Shown: in pieces, positions 53,150-63,744 of the stretch
Layout: each line of letters starts with the position of its first letter
How positions within the stretch are numbered: the stretch's first letter is position 1
Origin: Aedes albopictus
Taxonomy: Eukaryota; Arthropoda; Insecta; Diptera; Culicidae
Length of the DNA: 64,000 nucleotides
Assembly (NCBI RefSeq): GCF_035046485.1
Contig: NC_085137.1
Coordinates: 312,243,164-312,307,163, forward strand
Direction of reading: 5' to 3'
The notes under the pieces: generated by a model
The model's input: the letters and a program-made list of their open reading frames with translations, nothing else
Databases searched by the model: none
What the model was told of the DNA's origin: nothing
Position numbers and translations under genes: made by a program

Positions 53150-55483
53150 CATACATGTCAAAATTATATTTTTTACCCTACGACCGCTGCCCAAAACACG
53201 ACGTCAAGATCATTACATGTAGGTCAGGAGGAGGAATTCAGACCGACGATTGGAAAGTTCAGCGCCCACGAACGAAAATGGCGCCTTATCGATTTCGCCG
53301 CCTGCAAGAACATGGTCATTCGTAGCACCTTCTTCCAGCACAGTCTCCCGTATCATTACACCTGGAGATCACCACAACAAACGCAATCGCAAATCGACCA
53401 CGGTCTGATTGATGGACGGCACTTCACCGACATTATCGACGTCAGGACCTATCGTTGCGCTAATATCGACTCTGATCACTACCTGGTGATGGTAAAACTG
53501 CACCCAAAACTCTCCGTTATTAACGATGTACAGTACCGGCGGCCGCCCCGGTACGATCTAGAGCAACTGAAGCAACCGGATGTCGCCACCGCATTCGCGC
53601 AGAATCTCGAGGCAGCGTTGCCGGACGAGGGTGTGCTCGATGTGGCCCCTCTAGAGGACTGCTGTAGTACAGTCAAAGCAGCCATCAACAACGCAGCCGA
53701 GAGCACTATCGGGTACGTAGAACGGAGTCGACGAAACGATTGGTTCGACGAGAAGTGCAGAGCGGTTCTGGAGGAGCAGCGTGGGCGGTAATGCTGTAGC
53801 ATGGAACCCGACAGAATGTGGAGCGATACAGACAGAAGCGGAAGCAGCAGACCCGTCTCTTCCGGGGAAAAAGCGCCGCTTGGAAGAAGCGGAGTACGAA
53901 GAAATGGAACTGCTGTGCCGTTCTACCAGAAGCTCAACCCATCCCGCAAAGGCCACGTGCCGCAAGCCGAAATCTACAGGGATAAGGACTGGAGCCTCCT
54001 GACGAACAAACGTGAGGTGATCGAAAGGTGGAAGCAGCACTTCGACGAACACCTGAATGGCGAAGAGAATGTAGGCACGGGGTATCAAGGCAGCGGAGGA
54101 TATGACTATGTTGGCGCAGCAGAGGACGAGAACGAACCAACTCCCACGCTGAGGGAAGTTAAGGATTCCATCCACCAGCTCAAAAACAACAAAGCGGCTG
54201 GTAAGGACGGTATCGCAGTAGAACTCATCAAGCTGAGCCCGGAAAAGTTGGCCACCTGTCTGCACCTGTTAGTAGTCAAGATCTGGGAAACCAAACAGCT
54301 ACCGGAGGAGTGGAAGGAAGGGATAATCCAGTTTCAGCCAGTTTCATCGACGGCCGGTCGACAACGGACCAGATCTTCACCGTATGACAGAAATACCGTG
54401 AATACCAGGTCCCAACGCATCACCTGTTCATCGACTTCAAAGCGGCATACGACAGTATCGACCGCGCAGAGCTATGGAGAATCATGGACGAGAACAGCTT
54501 TCCCGGGAAGCTTACCAGACTGATAAGACCAACGATGGACGGTGTGCAGAACAGCGTAAGGATTTCGGGTGAACTATTCAGTTCATTCGAATTTCGACGG
54601 GGACCACGACAAGGTGATGGACTTTCATGCCTACTATTCAATACTATCGCCCTGGAAGGTGTTATGCGACGAGCCGGGCTCAACAGCCGGGATATGATCT
54701 TCACGAAATCCGACCAATTTGTCTGTTTGCCGGATGATATAGATATTATTGCTAGAACATTTGAAACGTGGCAGATTTGTACATCCGCCTGAAACGTGAA
54801 GCAGCAAAGGTCGGACTGGTGGTGAATGAGGCTAAGACAAAGTACATGCTGGTAGGTGGGACTGAGCGAGACAGGTCAAGCCTTGGCAGCGATGTTACGA
54901 TAGATGGGGATAGAAAAATTCGTCTACCTCGGTTCCTTGCTAACGATGGAACGTCAGCCTTGAAATACGAAGGCGCATCATCAGTGGAAGTCGTGCCTAC
55001 TACGGGCTCCAGAAGAAACTGCGGTCAAAAAAGATTAACCCCCGCACCAAATGTACCATGTACAAGACTTTAATAAGCCCGGTGGTTCTCTACGGACACG
55101 ATACATGGAAGATGCTCGAGGACGACCTGCAAGCAATCGGAGCTTTCGAGCGACACGTGCTATGGACGATCTTCGGCGGCGTGCAGAAGAACGGTGTGTG
55201 GCGGCGAAGGATAAACCACGAGCTTGCTTCACTATACGGTGAACCCAACATCCTGAAAGTGTCTAACGCTGGACGGATACGGTGGGCAGGGCATATCGCA
55301 AGAATGCCGGACAACAACTCTGCAAAGTTTGTATTTGCTAACCATCCGGTTGATACAAGAAGGCGTGGAGCGCAGAGTGCACGATGGGCGGACCAGGTTA
55401 AGCGTGATCTGGCGAGCGTTGGGCGTGATCGACGTTGGAGAGCTGCAGCTGCAAATCGAGTATTATGGCGGCAAATTGTTGAT
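53150..55483 (+). pseudogene. Second LINE, 5'-truncated, internally deleted
   Basis: The first visible text is YDRCPKHDVKIIT (late endonuclease), then MVIRSTFFQHSL, QSQIDHGLIDGRHF, SDHYLVMVKL. After frame changes at about 53790: FYQKLNPSRKGHVPQ, LKNNKAAGKDGIAVELIKLSPEKL and LPEEWKEGIIQ. There the frame jumps straight to text expected some 50-60 residues later (FQPVSSTAGRQRTR, a shifted read of the TTDQIF region), so a deletion sits at about 54330. Motif A follows in another frame; GLRQGDG-like text is at about 54600; FADD has become LPDDIDIIARTF (about 54735); KTLISPVVLYGHD and RIRWAGHIARMPD follow. The tail resumes after 59722. Confidence 0.85.
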
Positions 55484-55539
55484 ATATATCTATTTTATTG
55501 ATATTTATCGGTGAACGAGTAAAACAATATCGTTTTTTT

Positions 55540-55583
55540 GCGTGACGTTTCGGCCTAATCACTTTTCAGCCATCTTCAGACGC
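55540..55583 (-). ncRNA. Hammerhead ribozyme, element 2, copy a
   Basis: Minus strand: stem I GCGT/ACGC, canonical core CTGAAGA (CUGANGA), an extra T, stem II GGC/GCC with a long loop, then GAAAC and GTC before stem I closes. Stem III is reduced to the self-complementary ACGT, the minimal form reported in Penelope-like elements and thought to work as a dimer. All core residues are present. Confidence 0.78.
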
Positions 55584-55701
55584 CTACAAGTTTATTACAA
55601 AAAAATTAACATTAAACAAGATTTATACATTTTCATTTTTTCACCCCAAAACTCACAATTTGATCGCCGCAGCTGATGCTACCTCCTATCCAGCTGGGAG
55701 A

Positions 55702-57751
55702 TCACGTACCACTGTCTAGTAGGGTACTATGCGGTTGTGGTGCGCGTCCTCTCTCGTTTCCTCTACGTCGTCTATCGTTGTTCGTCACTTGTCGTAGCTT
55801 AAACACTAACGCATTGTAGTTCGTGTTGAACAATCCACATTCACGCTGGAGGTTCACTGTATTAGTTTCCCCTGCCAGCTTGATGTGGAATGTCTCCGCG
55901 ACGACTCTGCTCTCCTGGTCGGCGATGCGTTCAATTATTTTCGTCTCGTCAAAATTGAACACATGACCGTCACATAGTGTGTGGTGCGTCAATCCAGTCC
56001 TGTTGTCTTTCCGTTTCACGTCATTTTTGTGTTCGTTGATTCTCGTGTCCAGTTTTCTTCCCGTCTGTCCGATGTACACCTTTCCATCCCCTGTTCCACA
56101 CGGTACCGAGTACACCACATTTTTATGTTGTCCTGGTGGGATCGGGTCCTTCAGTTTAGCAAAAATCTCATTTTTCAATTTAGATTTTGCTTTCACCGCC
56201 AGTGTTATGCCGTGTTCTTTGAGGATTTTCTGCAACTTCTCACTCAGACATGGTACATACGGCGTGGGGATGTACTTCGTTTCATCCACCTCCTTATCGT
56301 TCTGCAGTACGTTGTAGTGCTTGTGCACCCTCTGTTTCAGGACATTCTGAATGAACCAATTGGGGTAATTGTTACATTTCAGCATTTCCTTCACTGTACT
56401 GATGGCCGAGGGGCGGTGCTGCGCATCGGTTAACTTGATAGCCCTATCCACTAGGGCAATCGCAGTGTTGCGCTTGTGGGAGTACGGACTTTCCGAAACG
56501 AAATCGAGATACCGTCCGTTTGTCTGCTTTGGTAACCATTTTTTCTCAAGGATTCCATCTTTTCTCGTTACCATGATATCGAGAAATTTAATCTGCTCTT
56601 GTTCTTCCTTCTCCACCGTGAACTGCAGCCTATCATGGAAGTCGTTGAAAATCTCCAGGATTCGATCCACATGTTCCCTCCGTGCAACGCAAAAACAGTC
56701 GTCCACATACCGTCTGTATATCACCATATCGAGTTGTTCTGCACTCACCCTCTGTATGCTCTCCTGTTCCAAGCGCTCCATAACGATGTTCGCTATAACC
56801 GGAGACAGCGGGGATCCCATCGGTACACCGAAGGTTTGCGTGTAGGTGACTCCTCGATAGTTGAAGAAAGTAGAGTCCAAGACTAGCCTTACTGCATCTA
56901 AGAAACTTCGTTTATCGATCTTCGTATGCCTGGCTACCTCACTCCACCTTTCCTCGATACACTCCATCGCGTACTGCACCGGAACGTTTGTGTATAGCGA
57001 TTTCACGTCCAGTGAAAAAAGCACGTGCTCCTCGGGGATCTGCATTCCTGTTACCTGTTGTGCAAACTCAAAACTGTTTTTCACGTGGTGTTCTGTTTTT
57101 CCAACAACATTTTCCAGGACCCCTGTCAGAAATTGGGCCATCTGGTAGGTGGCGGATCCGATCGTCGAAACTACTGGCCTCAAAGGTCTGCCCTCCTTGT
57201 GCAACTTCGGAAGACCGTAGATTCTGGGAGGATTACAGCTCGATATTTTCACTTTTCGGTGTTCGCTTTTCTCTATCCATTTCTTTTCCAGCCACGCATT
57301 CACCGTTGCATTCATCTTCCTCATGATCCTATTGGAAGGGTCAGTTCGCAGCTTCTGGTACGTTTCTTCATCGTTGAGCACTTGAGCAGTTCCATCATTT
57401 TCGCGTGATATTCTTCTGCTTCAATTATGACGGTCTTGTTACCCTTATCTGCTTTTGTTATGAGCAAATTCGGGTTTTCCTCCAAGAAACGCCTGCTTGC
57501 TGCTATATCCTTCTCAATCCACTCCAACCGCCCGTGTCTGACCGGCCGCTACCGAGCTGGATGTGGATTTTGTAGTTGAGGCATTTCGGAATCACTTTAC
57601 ACCGTCTACAGTTGAGTAGGAATTTCATCCTGTTGTTGTCCTTGGCCAGGTTCGTTGCCGTTCTTTGGAATCTCCTCAGCAGCAATTCACCGTTAGGGCC
57701 GTATTTATTCCGAATTACTTGTACTCCACCCATTTTCCCTTCCTTGATCAA
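55702..57751 (-). pseudogene. Penelope-like element 2 polyprotein, two frameshifts
   Basis: The main frame (55702-57381, 559 residues) covers RT and endonuclease: YGLPKLHKEGRPLRPVV, LFSLDVKSLYTNVP (motif A), FGVPMGSPLSP (motif B), catalytic YVDD at 225-228, FLDIMVTRK, then VVYSVPCG..VYIGQTGRK (GIY-YIG) from about 420. The N-terminal part is in two other frames: MGGVQVIRNKYGPNGELLLRRF (57503-57751) and LLITKADKGNKTVII (57321-57527). Single-base shifts near 57385 and 57525 break it. Everything from the RT onward is intact. The protein is clearly a different family from element 1 (roughly the same motif order, few shared stretches). Confidence 0.92.
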
Positions 57752-57846
57752 AACGACTTTACTTGTTGGGTTTAATCACCGTTAACTAGTATATATCTAT
57801 TTTATTGATATTTATCGGTGAACGAGTAAAACAATATCGTTTTTTT

Positions 57847-57890
57847 GCGTGACGTTTCGGCCTAATCACTTTTCAGCCATCTTCAGACGC
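57847..57890 (-). ncRNA. Hammerhead ribozyme, element 2, copy b
   Basis: Identical to copy a, in the upstream pseudo-LTR of the minus unit. Two ribozymes in tandem flank one unit, the arrangement needed to release unit-length RNA from a tandem transcript. Confidence 0.78.
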
Positions 57891-58138
57891 CTACAAGTTT
57901 ATTACAAAAAAATTAACATTAAACAAGATTTATACATTTTCATTTTTTCACCCCAAAACTCACAATTTGATCGCCGCAGCTGATGCTACCTCCTATCCAG
58001 CTGGGAGATCACGTACCACTGTCTAGTAGGGTACTATGCGGTTGTGGTGCGCGTCCTCTCTCGTTTCCTCTACGTCGTCTATCGTTGTTCGTCACTTGTC
58101 GTAGCTTAAACACTAACGCATTGTAGTTCGAGGAGCAC

Positions 58139-59461
58139 GTGCTTTTTTCACTGGACGTGAAATCGCTATACACAAACGTTCCGGTGCAGTACGCGATGGA
58201 GTGTATCGAGGAAAGGTGGAGTGAGGTAGCCAGGCATACGAAGATCGATAAACGAAGTTTCTTAGATGCAGTAAGGCTAGTCTTGGACTCTACTTTCTTC
58301 AACTATCGAGGAGTCACCTACACGCAAACCTTCGGTGTACCGATGGGATCCCCGCTGTCTCCGGTTATAGCGAACATCGTTATGGAGCGCTTGGAACAGG
58401 AGAGCATACAGAGGGTGAGTGCAGAACAACTCGATATGGTGATATACAGACGGTATGTGGACGACTGTTTTTGCGTTGCACGGAGGGAACATGTGGATCG
58501 AATCCTGGAGATTTTCAACGACTTCCATGATAGGCTGCAGTTCACGGTGGAGAAGGAAGAACAAGAGCAGATTAAATTTCTCGATATCATGGTAACGAGA
58601 AAAGATGGAATCCTTGAGAAAAAATGGTTACCAAAGCAGACAAACGGACGGTATCTCGATTTCGTTTCGGAAAGTCCGTACTCCCACAAGCGCAACACTG
58701 CGATTGCCCTAGTGGATAGGGCTATCAAGTTAACCGATGCGCAGCACCGCCCCTCGGCCATCAGTACAGTGAAGGAAATGCTGAAATGTAACAATTACCC
58801 CAATTGGTTCATTCAGAATGTCCTGAAACAGAGGGTGCACAAGCACTACAACGTACTGCAGAACGATAAGGAGGTGGATGAAACGAAGTACATCCCCACG
58901 CCGTATGTACCATGTCTGAGTGAGAAGTTGCAGAAAATCCTCAAAGAACACGGCATAACACTGGCGGTGAAAGCAAAATCTAAATTGAAAAATGAGATTT
59001 TTGCTAAACTGAAGGACCCGATCCCACCAGGACAACATAAAAATGTGGTGTACTCGGTACCGTGTGGAACAGGGGATGGAAAGGTGTACATCGGACAGAC
59101 GGGAAGAAAACTGGACACGAGAATCAACGAACACAAAAATGACGTGAAACGGAAAGACAACAGGACTGGATTGACGCACCACACACTATGTGACGGTCAT
59201 GTGTTCAATTTTGACGAGACGAAAATAATTGAACGCATCGCCGACCAGGAGAGCAGAGTCGTCGCGGAGACATTCCACATCAAGCTGGCAGGGGAAACTA
59301 ATACAGTGAACCTCCAGCGTGAATGTGGATTGTTCAACACGAACTACAATGCGTTAGTGTTTAAGCTACGACAAGTGACGAACAACGATAGACGACGTAG
59401 AGGAAACGAGAGAGGACGCGCACCACAACCGCATAGTACCCTACTAGACAGTGGTACGTGA
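58139..59461 (+). CDS. Penelope-like element 2, truncated RT + GIY-YIG ORF, inverted copy
   Basis: A 440-residue open frame starting within motif A context (LFSLDVKSLYTNVP) and running through MGSPLSP, YVDD, FLDIMVTRK and the GIY-YIG domain to the natural C-terminus DSGT. It is identical in protein sequence to the C-terminal part of the minus copy as far as I can see. The fingers and N-terminal domain are missing because of 5' truncation, so it cannot be a functional RT by itself. The ATG used here is created at the junction region (GTGCTT..), not the family start. Confidence 0.88.
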   Translation: MLFSLDVKSLYTNVPVQYAMECIEERWSEVARHTKIDKRSFLDAVRLVLDSTFFNYRGVTYTQTFGVPMGSPLSPVIANIVMERLEQESIQRVSAEQLDMVIYRRYVDDCFCVARREHVDRILEIFNDFHDRLQFTVEKEEQEQIKFLDIMVTRKDGILEKKWLPKQTNGRYLDFVSESPYSHKRNTAIALVDRAIKLTDAQHRPSAISTVKEMLKCNNYPNWFIQNVLKQRVHKHYNVLQNDKEVDETKYIPTPYVPCLSEKLQKILKEHGITLAVKAKSKLKNEIFAKLKDPIPPGQHKNVVYSVPCGTGDGKVYIGQTGRKLDTRINEHKNDVKRKDNRTGLTHHTLCDGHVFNFDETKIIERIADQESRVVAETFHIKLAGETNTVNLQRECGLFNTNYNALVFKLRQVTNNDRRRRGNERGRAPQPHSTLLDSGT

Positions 59462-59579
59462 TCTCCCAGCTGGAAAGGAGGTAGCATCAGCTGCGGCGAT
59501 CAAATTGTGAGTTTTGGGGTGAAAAAATGAAAATGTATAAATCTTGTTTAATGTTAATTTTTTTGTAATAAACTTGTAG

Positions 59580-59623
59580 GCGTCTGAAGATGGCTGAAAA
59601 GTGATTAGGCCGAAACGTCACGC
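59580..59623 (+). ncRNA. Hammerhead ribozyme, element 2, copy c
   Basis: Plus-strand copy of the same motif, in the pseudo-LTR behind the inverted unit. Core CTGAAGA, GAAAC and GTC are conserved. Confidence 0.78.
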
Positions 59624-59722
59624 AAAAAAACGATATTGTTTTACTCGTTCACCGATAAATATCAATAAAATAGATATATACTAGTTAACGGTGATTAAAC
59701 CCAACAAGGCAAATTGTTGATT

Positions 59723-59760
59723 CAGTGTTATCATGAATTTGACTGCAAACGAAATAAAAA
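59723..59760 (+). mobile_element. 3' tail of the second LINE, after the Penelope insertion
   Basis: TCAGTGTTATCATGAATTTG..AACGAAATAAAAAATAATT resumes the LINE read that stopped at 55483. It ends in an A-rich tail. Confidence 0.6.
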
Positions 59761-61412
59761 ATAATTAACCAATATGAAACATATCTGCAATCTTTTACCT
59801 GATTGATCGATGTCCACCACCGAAAAAATCAAAGAATGTCTTACGTGTCGAAGCTGAAACGATTTTAATCCCTGCAGGTTGATTGGAATCATCGGGTATG
59901 CAACTCCCACATACGCGACGAACGTCATAAGTTTGAACTAACGAAGGAGCCAAACCATCAGTCCCTTATCAATTGGTCCGGATCAATTTCGACTGCGGAG
60001 GCGTCCATCGGTCCTATCGTGCCGTAGCCAGATGTATTTTAATTAGGCTCCACTCACGATGAACGCCTTTCAGATTGGCCAGTAGCTCTGCGCTCTCTCC
60101 CCTCGACCAGATAACCTTACGATACGCGTTAAGTGTTAAGACTTTGATCAAATATTTTGATGGCAGCCACCATTAGGCAGGCACGAGTATTAACCTCGTT
60201 CAAAGGAGAGCTGCTGGCTTATTTACAGTTCGTCTGATGCGTCCGCGCCAAAGTGTGATTATGATAATCCCACTCGTTTGGATTTATTTTCACACGCTTT
60301 CAAGGCGTCCCTTGTTGGACAACGACTGACAAGACACGATCCACTCTGGAAACGATCTTGAGGCGAACCAATTTTGCGGCGGGTCAGCTTTCGAGTAGCA
60401 CGTAGTTCTCGTACCTGGTTGCTACCACTAGCTGAACTCGCACACGGAAGGTTCATTTGAATAAATAAGCGATAGATTAAACCGGGGGTTTGATAGGAAC
60501 CACTTTTCGAAGAGGAGAGATTCCTTTGTTGACCCGAAGCACGTGCTTCTTGGTTATTCATTAGTTATTAGAAGCGGGTGGATTGAGATAAGTTCGGTGT
60601 GATATGTCGAAGGTAGCTCAATGACATGGGATAACTAATTGGTAAAACTAATCTTGGTACGGTTTTGGTAAACTGATCCGATCTTGCTTTTGAAACTACA
60701 CATCGCAGATCTAATGCCTCGTGCAAACACGAAATATGATATATTTCAGTTGGTTTAGTCATTAAAGATTATATACGGGCGTTTGTATTGTACGTCGTTA
60801 AGACAGAAGGTATTCCAACTTTGGAATTTCAGTTGCTCTAAATAATCTCTTAACCAATCTTCCGAAAGTTAGCCTTAAACAATCCAGATTCCAACCGCCC
60901 GGCCACAATGGCAGGTGCTTTTCCAAATCCATTCAATTTCAATTTCGCATTCTGCACCACCTACGTGCTGAACACCTTCAAGCTCCCTCTCCCCCTTCCT
61001 TTCGTTTTTCCCAGCAAGACCAATCAGAGTGTGGCGTGAACGTTCGTTCCCAACCGGCACCTCAATCTTCATAATTCATTTTTTATGTTTCGTTTCCAAG
61101 AGATGCAAGATTTTGCATCTCAATTGAATCTGGCATAGTGCTGGGCCCCCCCCAAATCCAATCCAGATCACACACATGCCTTGGCTCTCCCGTGTGTGTG
61201 TCATACCCGCAGGGCTTTGGCCTTGATGCAGCAGCGCGAATTGGTTGGTCCCAGAAAAAAAAATGAGAACCATTAAAACCAACTTTAAAACAATCAAACC
61301 TTTCGTTCTTGATGGCAGCACAATGTCCGGGCCTGAGGCGGGTGCGTGACTGACTGGCGTTCGTTGGCTCCCCCTATGCCGCTGTGGTTCGGAAACTGAA
61401 ATTCCGCGATAA
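59761..61412. other. Mostly non-repetitive island, no gene recognised
   Basis: No copies elsewhere in the window and no repeat ends seen. The composition is mixed, with CT-rich patches (60090-60110, 60985-61010) and a C8 run at 61146. The minus-strand frame at 60259-60561 (100 residues) has no domain and is probably chance. This is the longest stretch in the window without recognisable mobile DNA. Confidence 0.45.
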
Positions 61413-61457
61413 AATTGATAACATGTTTGTATTGTACGTACAATACAAATATGTTAT
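61413..61457. repeat. Near-perfect 44-bp palindrome
   Basis: TGATAACATGTTTGTATTGTAC and its inverted partner meet at the centre of GTACGTAC with a single mismatch (ATG/ATA side). There is no spacer. It could be a cruciform-prone site or the joined ends of a deleted palindromic element. Confidence 0.8.
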
Positions 61458-61475
61458 CAGGGCCATCCACTCCCC

Positions 61476-61830
61476 TTAGATCCGGCCTGGAAGAAGCCCT
61501 CCAGTATTCGGCATAGCCTTACCGGGAATCCTAGGCATACTCAATGGCGACCCAACTAACGCTGTTGAACGCATTCCTCTGCGATTTCTTTGGAGAGTTA
61601 TCTCAGCTTGAATAACGTACACTCTGAACATGCCAGAGCTAGCCTCGATGTCAGTCCTGATGGCTACTGTTAGGATACCGTCCGGATCCGGAACCTTGTT
61701 CAACTTAAGCGACTTCGCTATTACGATGAGCTCTTCGTTCCTAACCAGGGCGACCAGTCACGCTTTAGGGGACGAGAACTTGTGGCACGGGAACACGTTT
61801 CCACGATTATCTGCAGTCTTAAAAAATTAG
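61476..61830 (-). pseudogene. R1-like reverse-transcriptase fragment
   Basis: On the minus strand LVRNEELIVIAKSLKLNKVPDPDG..AIRTDIEASSGMFRVY aligns in layout with the start of R1-type RT (K-APGPDGIPN-ALK region), then MPRIPGK (PKPGK-like). Frames are eroded and the upstream endonuclease is missing. A very old fragment. Confidence 0.6.
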
Positions 61831-62230
61831 GAATTTACACGTGACGTAAACCATCAACGTACGTAAACATTTCATGATTGAATGGCAAATTTGACTCAAT
61901 TTTACATCCATCATGTAAGTTCGAGTTGGTTGCAAAAGATGTCAACAGACCTATCTGACCAGATAGGTAGAAACAGTTTTACATTTATCATGTGTATCAC
62001 AACTCGGTGATACAGCCGAGAGGTATAGTACGTGCCTCTCAATCAGCGGAACAGAGTTCGTATCCGGTTCATTGTTTTACTTACATATGTTTTATCTCTC
62101 GCTTCGCCTCTAGCGATTGCTAGCTCGACTTTATTTGTGATAGAAGACGTAAATTTGTGTCAAACGGGCCGCGCTCCTTTTATGTGCATCCAAGTGAACT
62201 TAAATTTACATGATTTTTTCTAAGAGTGTG
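61831..62230 (+). mobile_element. Possible tRNA-headed SINE or MITE region
   Basis: GAGAGGTATAGTACGTGCCTCTCAATCAG forms a short arm, and GAGTTCGTATCCGGTTC resembles a B box (GGTTCRANNCC with changes). The block sits between ..AATTTACACGTGACG (about 61835) and ..AATTTACATGATTTTTTC (about 62215). Ends and duplications could not be fixed, so the class is uncertain. Confidence 0.4.
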
Positions 62231-62625
62231 GAGCATCTCGGGGGAGCGTTCCGGAGGTGCTATCGCGCCCTTTTTTGGCCATGACTACCATGTTGGCATC
62301 ATCTTTTTGTTTAGTGCCAGTTTAGCCACCATGTAGGCCTCACTTCGCCCATTCTACTCACGAAGTCTAATATTAGTAAGGACCTCAAGCAGGCCGTTAT
62401 TGAACTTCGGAGGACAATGTTGGCGGCCTAGACGGAGTCCTTCGCTTTTGCGGGTAGCCCCGAATGTCGGTAGTAAAGCCGGCAAGTCAGATCCCAACTG
62501 AAAAGGCCGGCCCGTCCCGGATCGTAAGGAACGGGGGTGTTCTGACCATTGATTGGTCCTTACCAACTACACGACAGGGCTGGTCCGGGGGAGGAGGTCC
62601 CTTGGGCCAAGGTAAAGAGGAAGAA
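62231..62625 (-). other. Probable LINE untranslated sequence
   Basis: GC-rich text on the minus strand (CCGGGACGGGCCGGCC, GTCCTCCGAAGTTCAATAAC) has the character of a mosquito LINE leader or 3' UTR. No domain in the frames on either strand. Confidence 0.4.
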
Positions 62626-62629
62626 AAAA

Positions 62630-63536
62630 ATATTTTTTTTTTTTTATCTAGTTCATTTATTTGGGGCTCAATCGCGTATAACGCTTTACGGAGCCGAGGA
62701 TCTTTCTTTGTACTTAATAGTATACATTATACAGAGTAATAACTTTTTAATGATATATGTTAGTAATGGGTGGAAGCCAGGGTACTCGTGGCAGCTCGAG
62801 GTTAGAAGGTCACATTTTGTGGGATGGACAGGGTAAGGATTGGGCCAAAGGTTTCACTGCTGCTCATCCGAGGGTGAATCGCATCTTGCTAGCGAATTCG
62901 GTGCCTTGTGGTGTTGGTACCAACTTGTTGTGGGACTTGGTCTTCCGGATGGCCAGGAGTAGCTTGGTAACACAAAGAGGACAAAACAGAGAAAAAAAAA
63001 CTGGAGAAGAAAACACAAGCGAATTAAACTTTTATACCAGCAGAGCGAAGAAAGTCGAAAATACATCCCATATATGTGACATCGCGGGTCCCCAACACAT
63101 CTCTCACAAGAACAAAGGGTTGTCTACCTCGGGCCTCAAGGGTATCCAATAGTAGCGCTCTGGAGGCGTCATTATCCGGGCATTGCCAAACTACGTGGTC
63201 GATGTCATCATAACCGGAACCGCACTTAGTACAAACATTGCTCAACGCGAGGTTAATCCTGTGTAAATGCGCGTCTAGCGAGTAATGGTTGGACATAAGT
63301 CTTGACATCACGCGAATGAAATTGCGACTTACATCCAGACCATACCACCACACTCGCAAAGAAACATTAGGAATAATGGAATGTAACCACCGTCCCAGCT
63401 GGCCATCTCGCCAATCATTTTGCCAACTTTGAAGAGAACTCTGGCGAACAAAATGGAAAAATTCATCATGTGAAATTCTTCTATCATAGATCTCACCTTC
63501 CTGTGCGCCCACCTTTGCGAGAGAGTCCGCCTTCTC
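62630..63536 (-). pseudogene. LOA/I-type LINE C-terminus (RNase H end and zinc knuckle)
   Basis: The minus-strand frame 63024-63578 has NEKADSLAKVGAQEG, the last conserved stretch of RNase H (catalytic Asp in ADSLAK). It is followed by LGRWLHSIIP, FIRVMSRLMSNHYSLDAHL and CTKCGSGYDDIDHVVWQC, a Cys-Cys-His-Cys knuckle typical of I/LOA-group LINEs with RNase H. It ends in its natural C-terminus. The 3' UTR runs to an A-rich tract at about 62630-62646. RT and most of RNase H are absent (5' truncation). The open frame continues at its start into the (AATGCT)n tail of the neighbouring element, giving an artificial NANANANAN peptide. Confidence 0.85.
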
Positions 63537-63744
63537 ATTAGCATTAGCATTAGCATTAGCATTAAGCAAGTCGCACAAATTCGTAGGTGGTACAGCCCTC
63601 GATCGCTGTTATGAGGGTTTCATCCTTCCTGTCCGTTACCAAAGCACAAAGATTTGGGACTAATCTCTGACTCTTAGACAAGATTGACGCAATCCTCCAA
63701 CGGTCGAGTGCTGTCCTGGCCACGTCCTTGCGACAGCTGAGGGA
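63537..63744 (-). mobile_element. LINE 3' region with (ATTAGC)n tail, first piece
   Basis: The 28-bp ATTAGC tract at 63537-63564 is the 3' tail, abutting the RNase H frame of the next element. 63565-63744 matches 1768-1940. It continues past the hAT MITE and leaves the window at 64000. Confidence 0.82.

Larger units (their letters stand above)
55484..59708. mobile_element. Penelope-like element 2 complex, 4225 bp
   Basis: A 14-bp duplication GGCAAATTGTTGAT brackets the whole block (55470-55483 and 59709-59722), so it arrived as one event inside the LINE. On the minus strand it holds a nearly full unit (57786 to 55484), preceded by the 3' end of a second unit in tandem (58128 to 57787). This is fused at about 58128 to a 5'-truncated unit in plus orientation (58129-59698) plus 10 bases of the next unit start. 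The inverted arms (55484-57030 and 58129-59690) are almost identical; I noticed only a CTATCC/CTTTCC difference near 55685. Tandem and inverted partial copies are known for Penelope-type insertions. Confidence 0.92.

Noticed and set aside
54106..54294. Possible intact second LINE with rescue by splicing around 54330
   Set aside because: The jump lacks GT..AG borders and motif residues are missing, so an internal deletion is the simpler reading.
55979..57408. Several long plus-strand frames (100-158 residues) opposite Penelope element 2, and mirror ones at 58277-59184
   Set aside because: They are antisense shadows of the RT/GIY-YIG coding frame and duplicate exactly in the inverted copy; no domain is present.
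60259..60561. 100-residue minus-strand ORF in the non-repetitive island
   Set aside because: No domain or conserved motif; could not be distinguished from chance.
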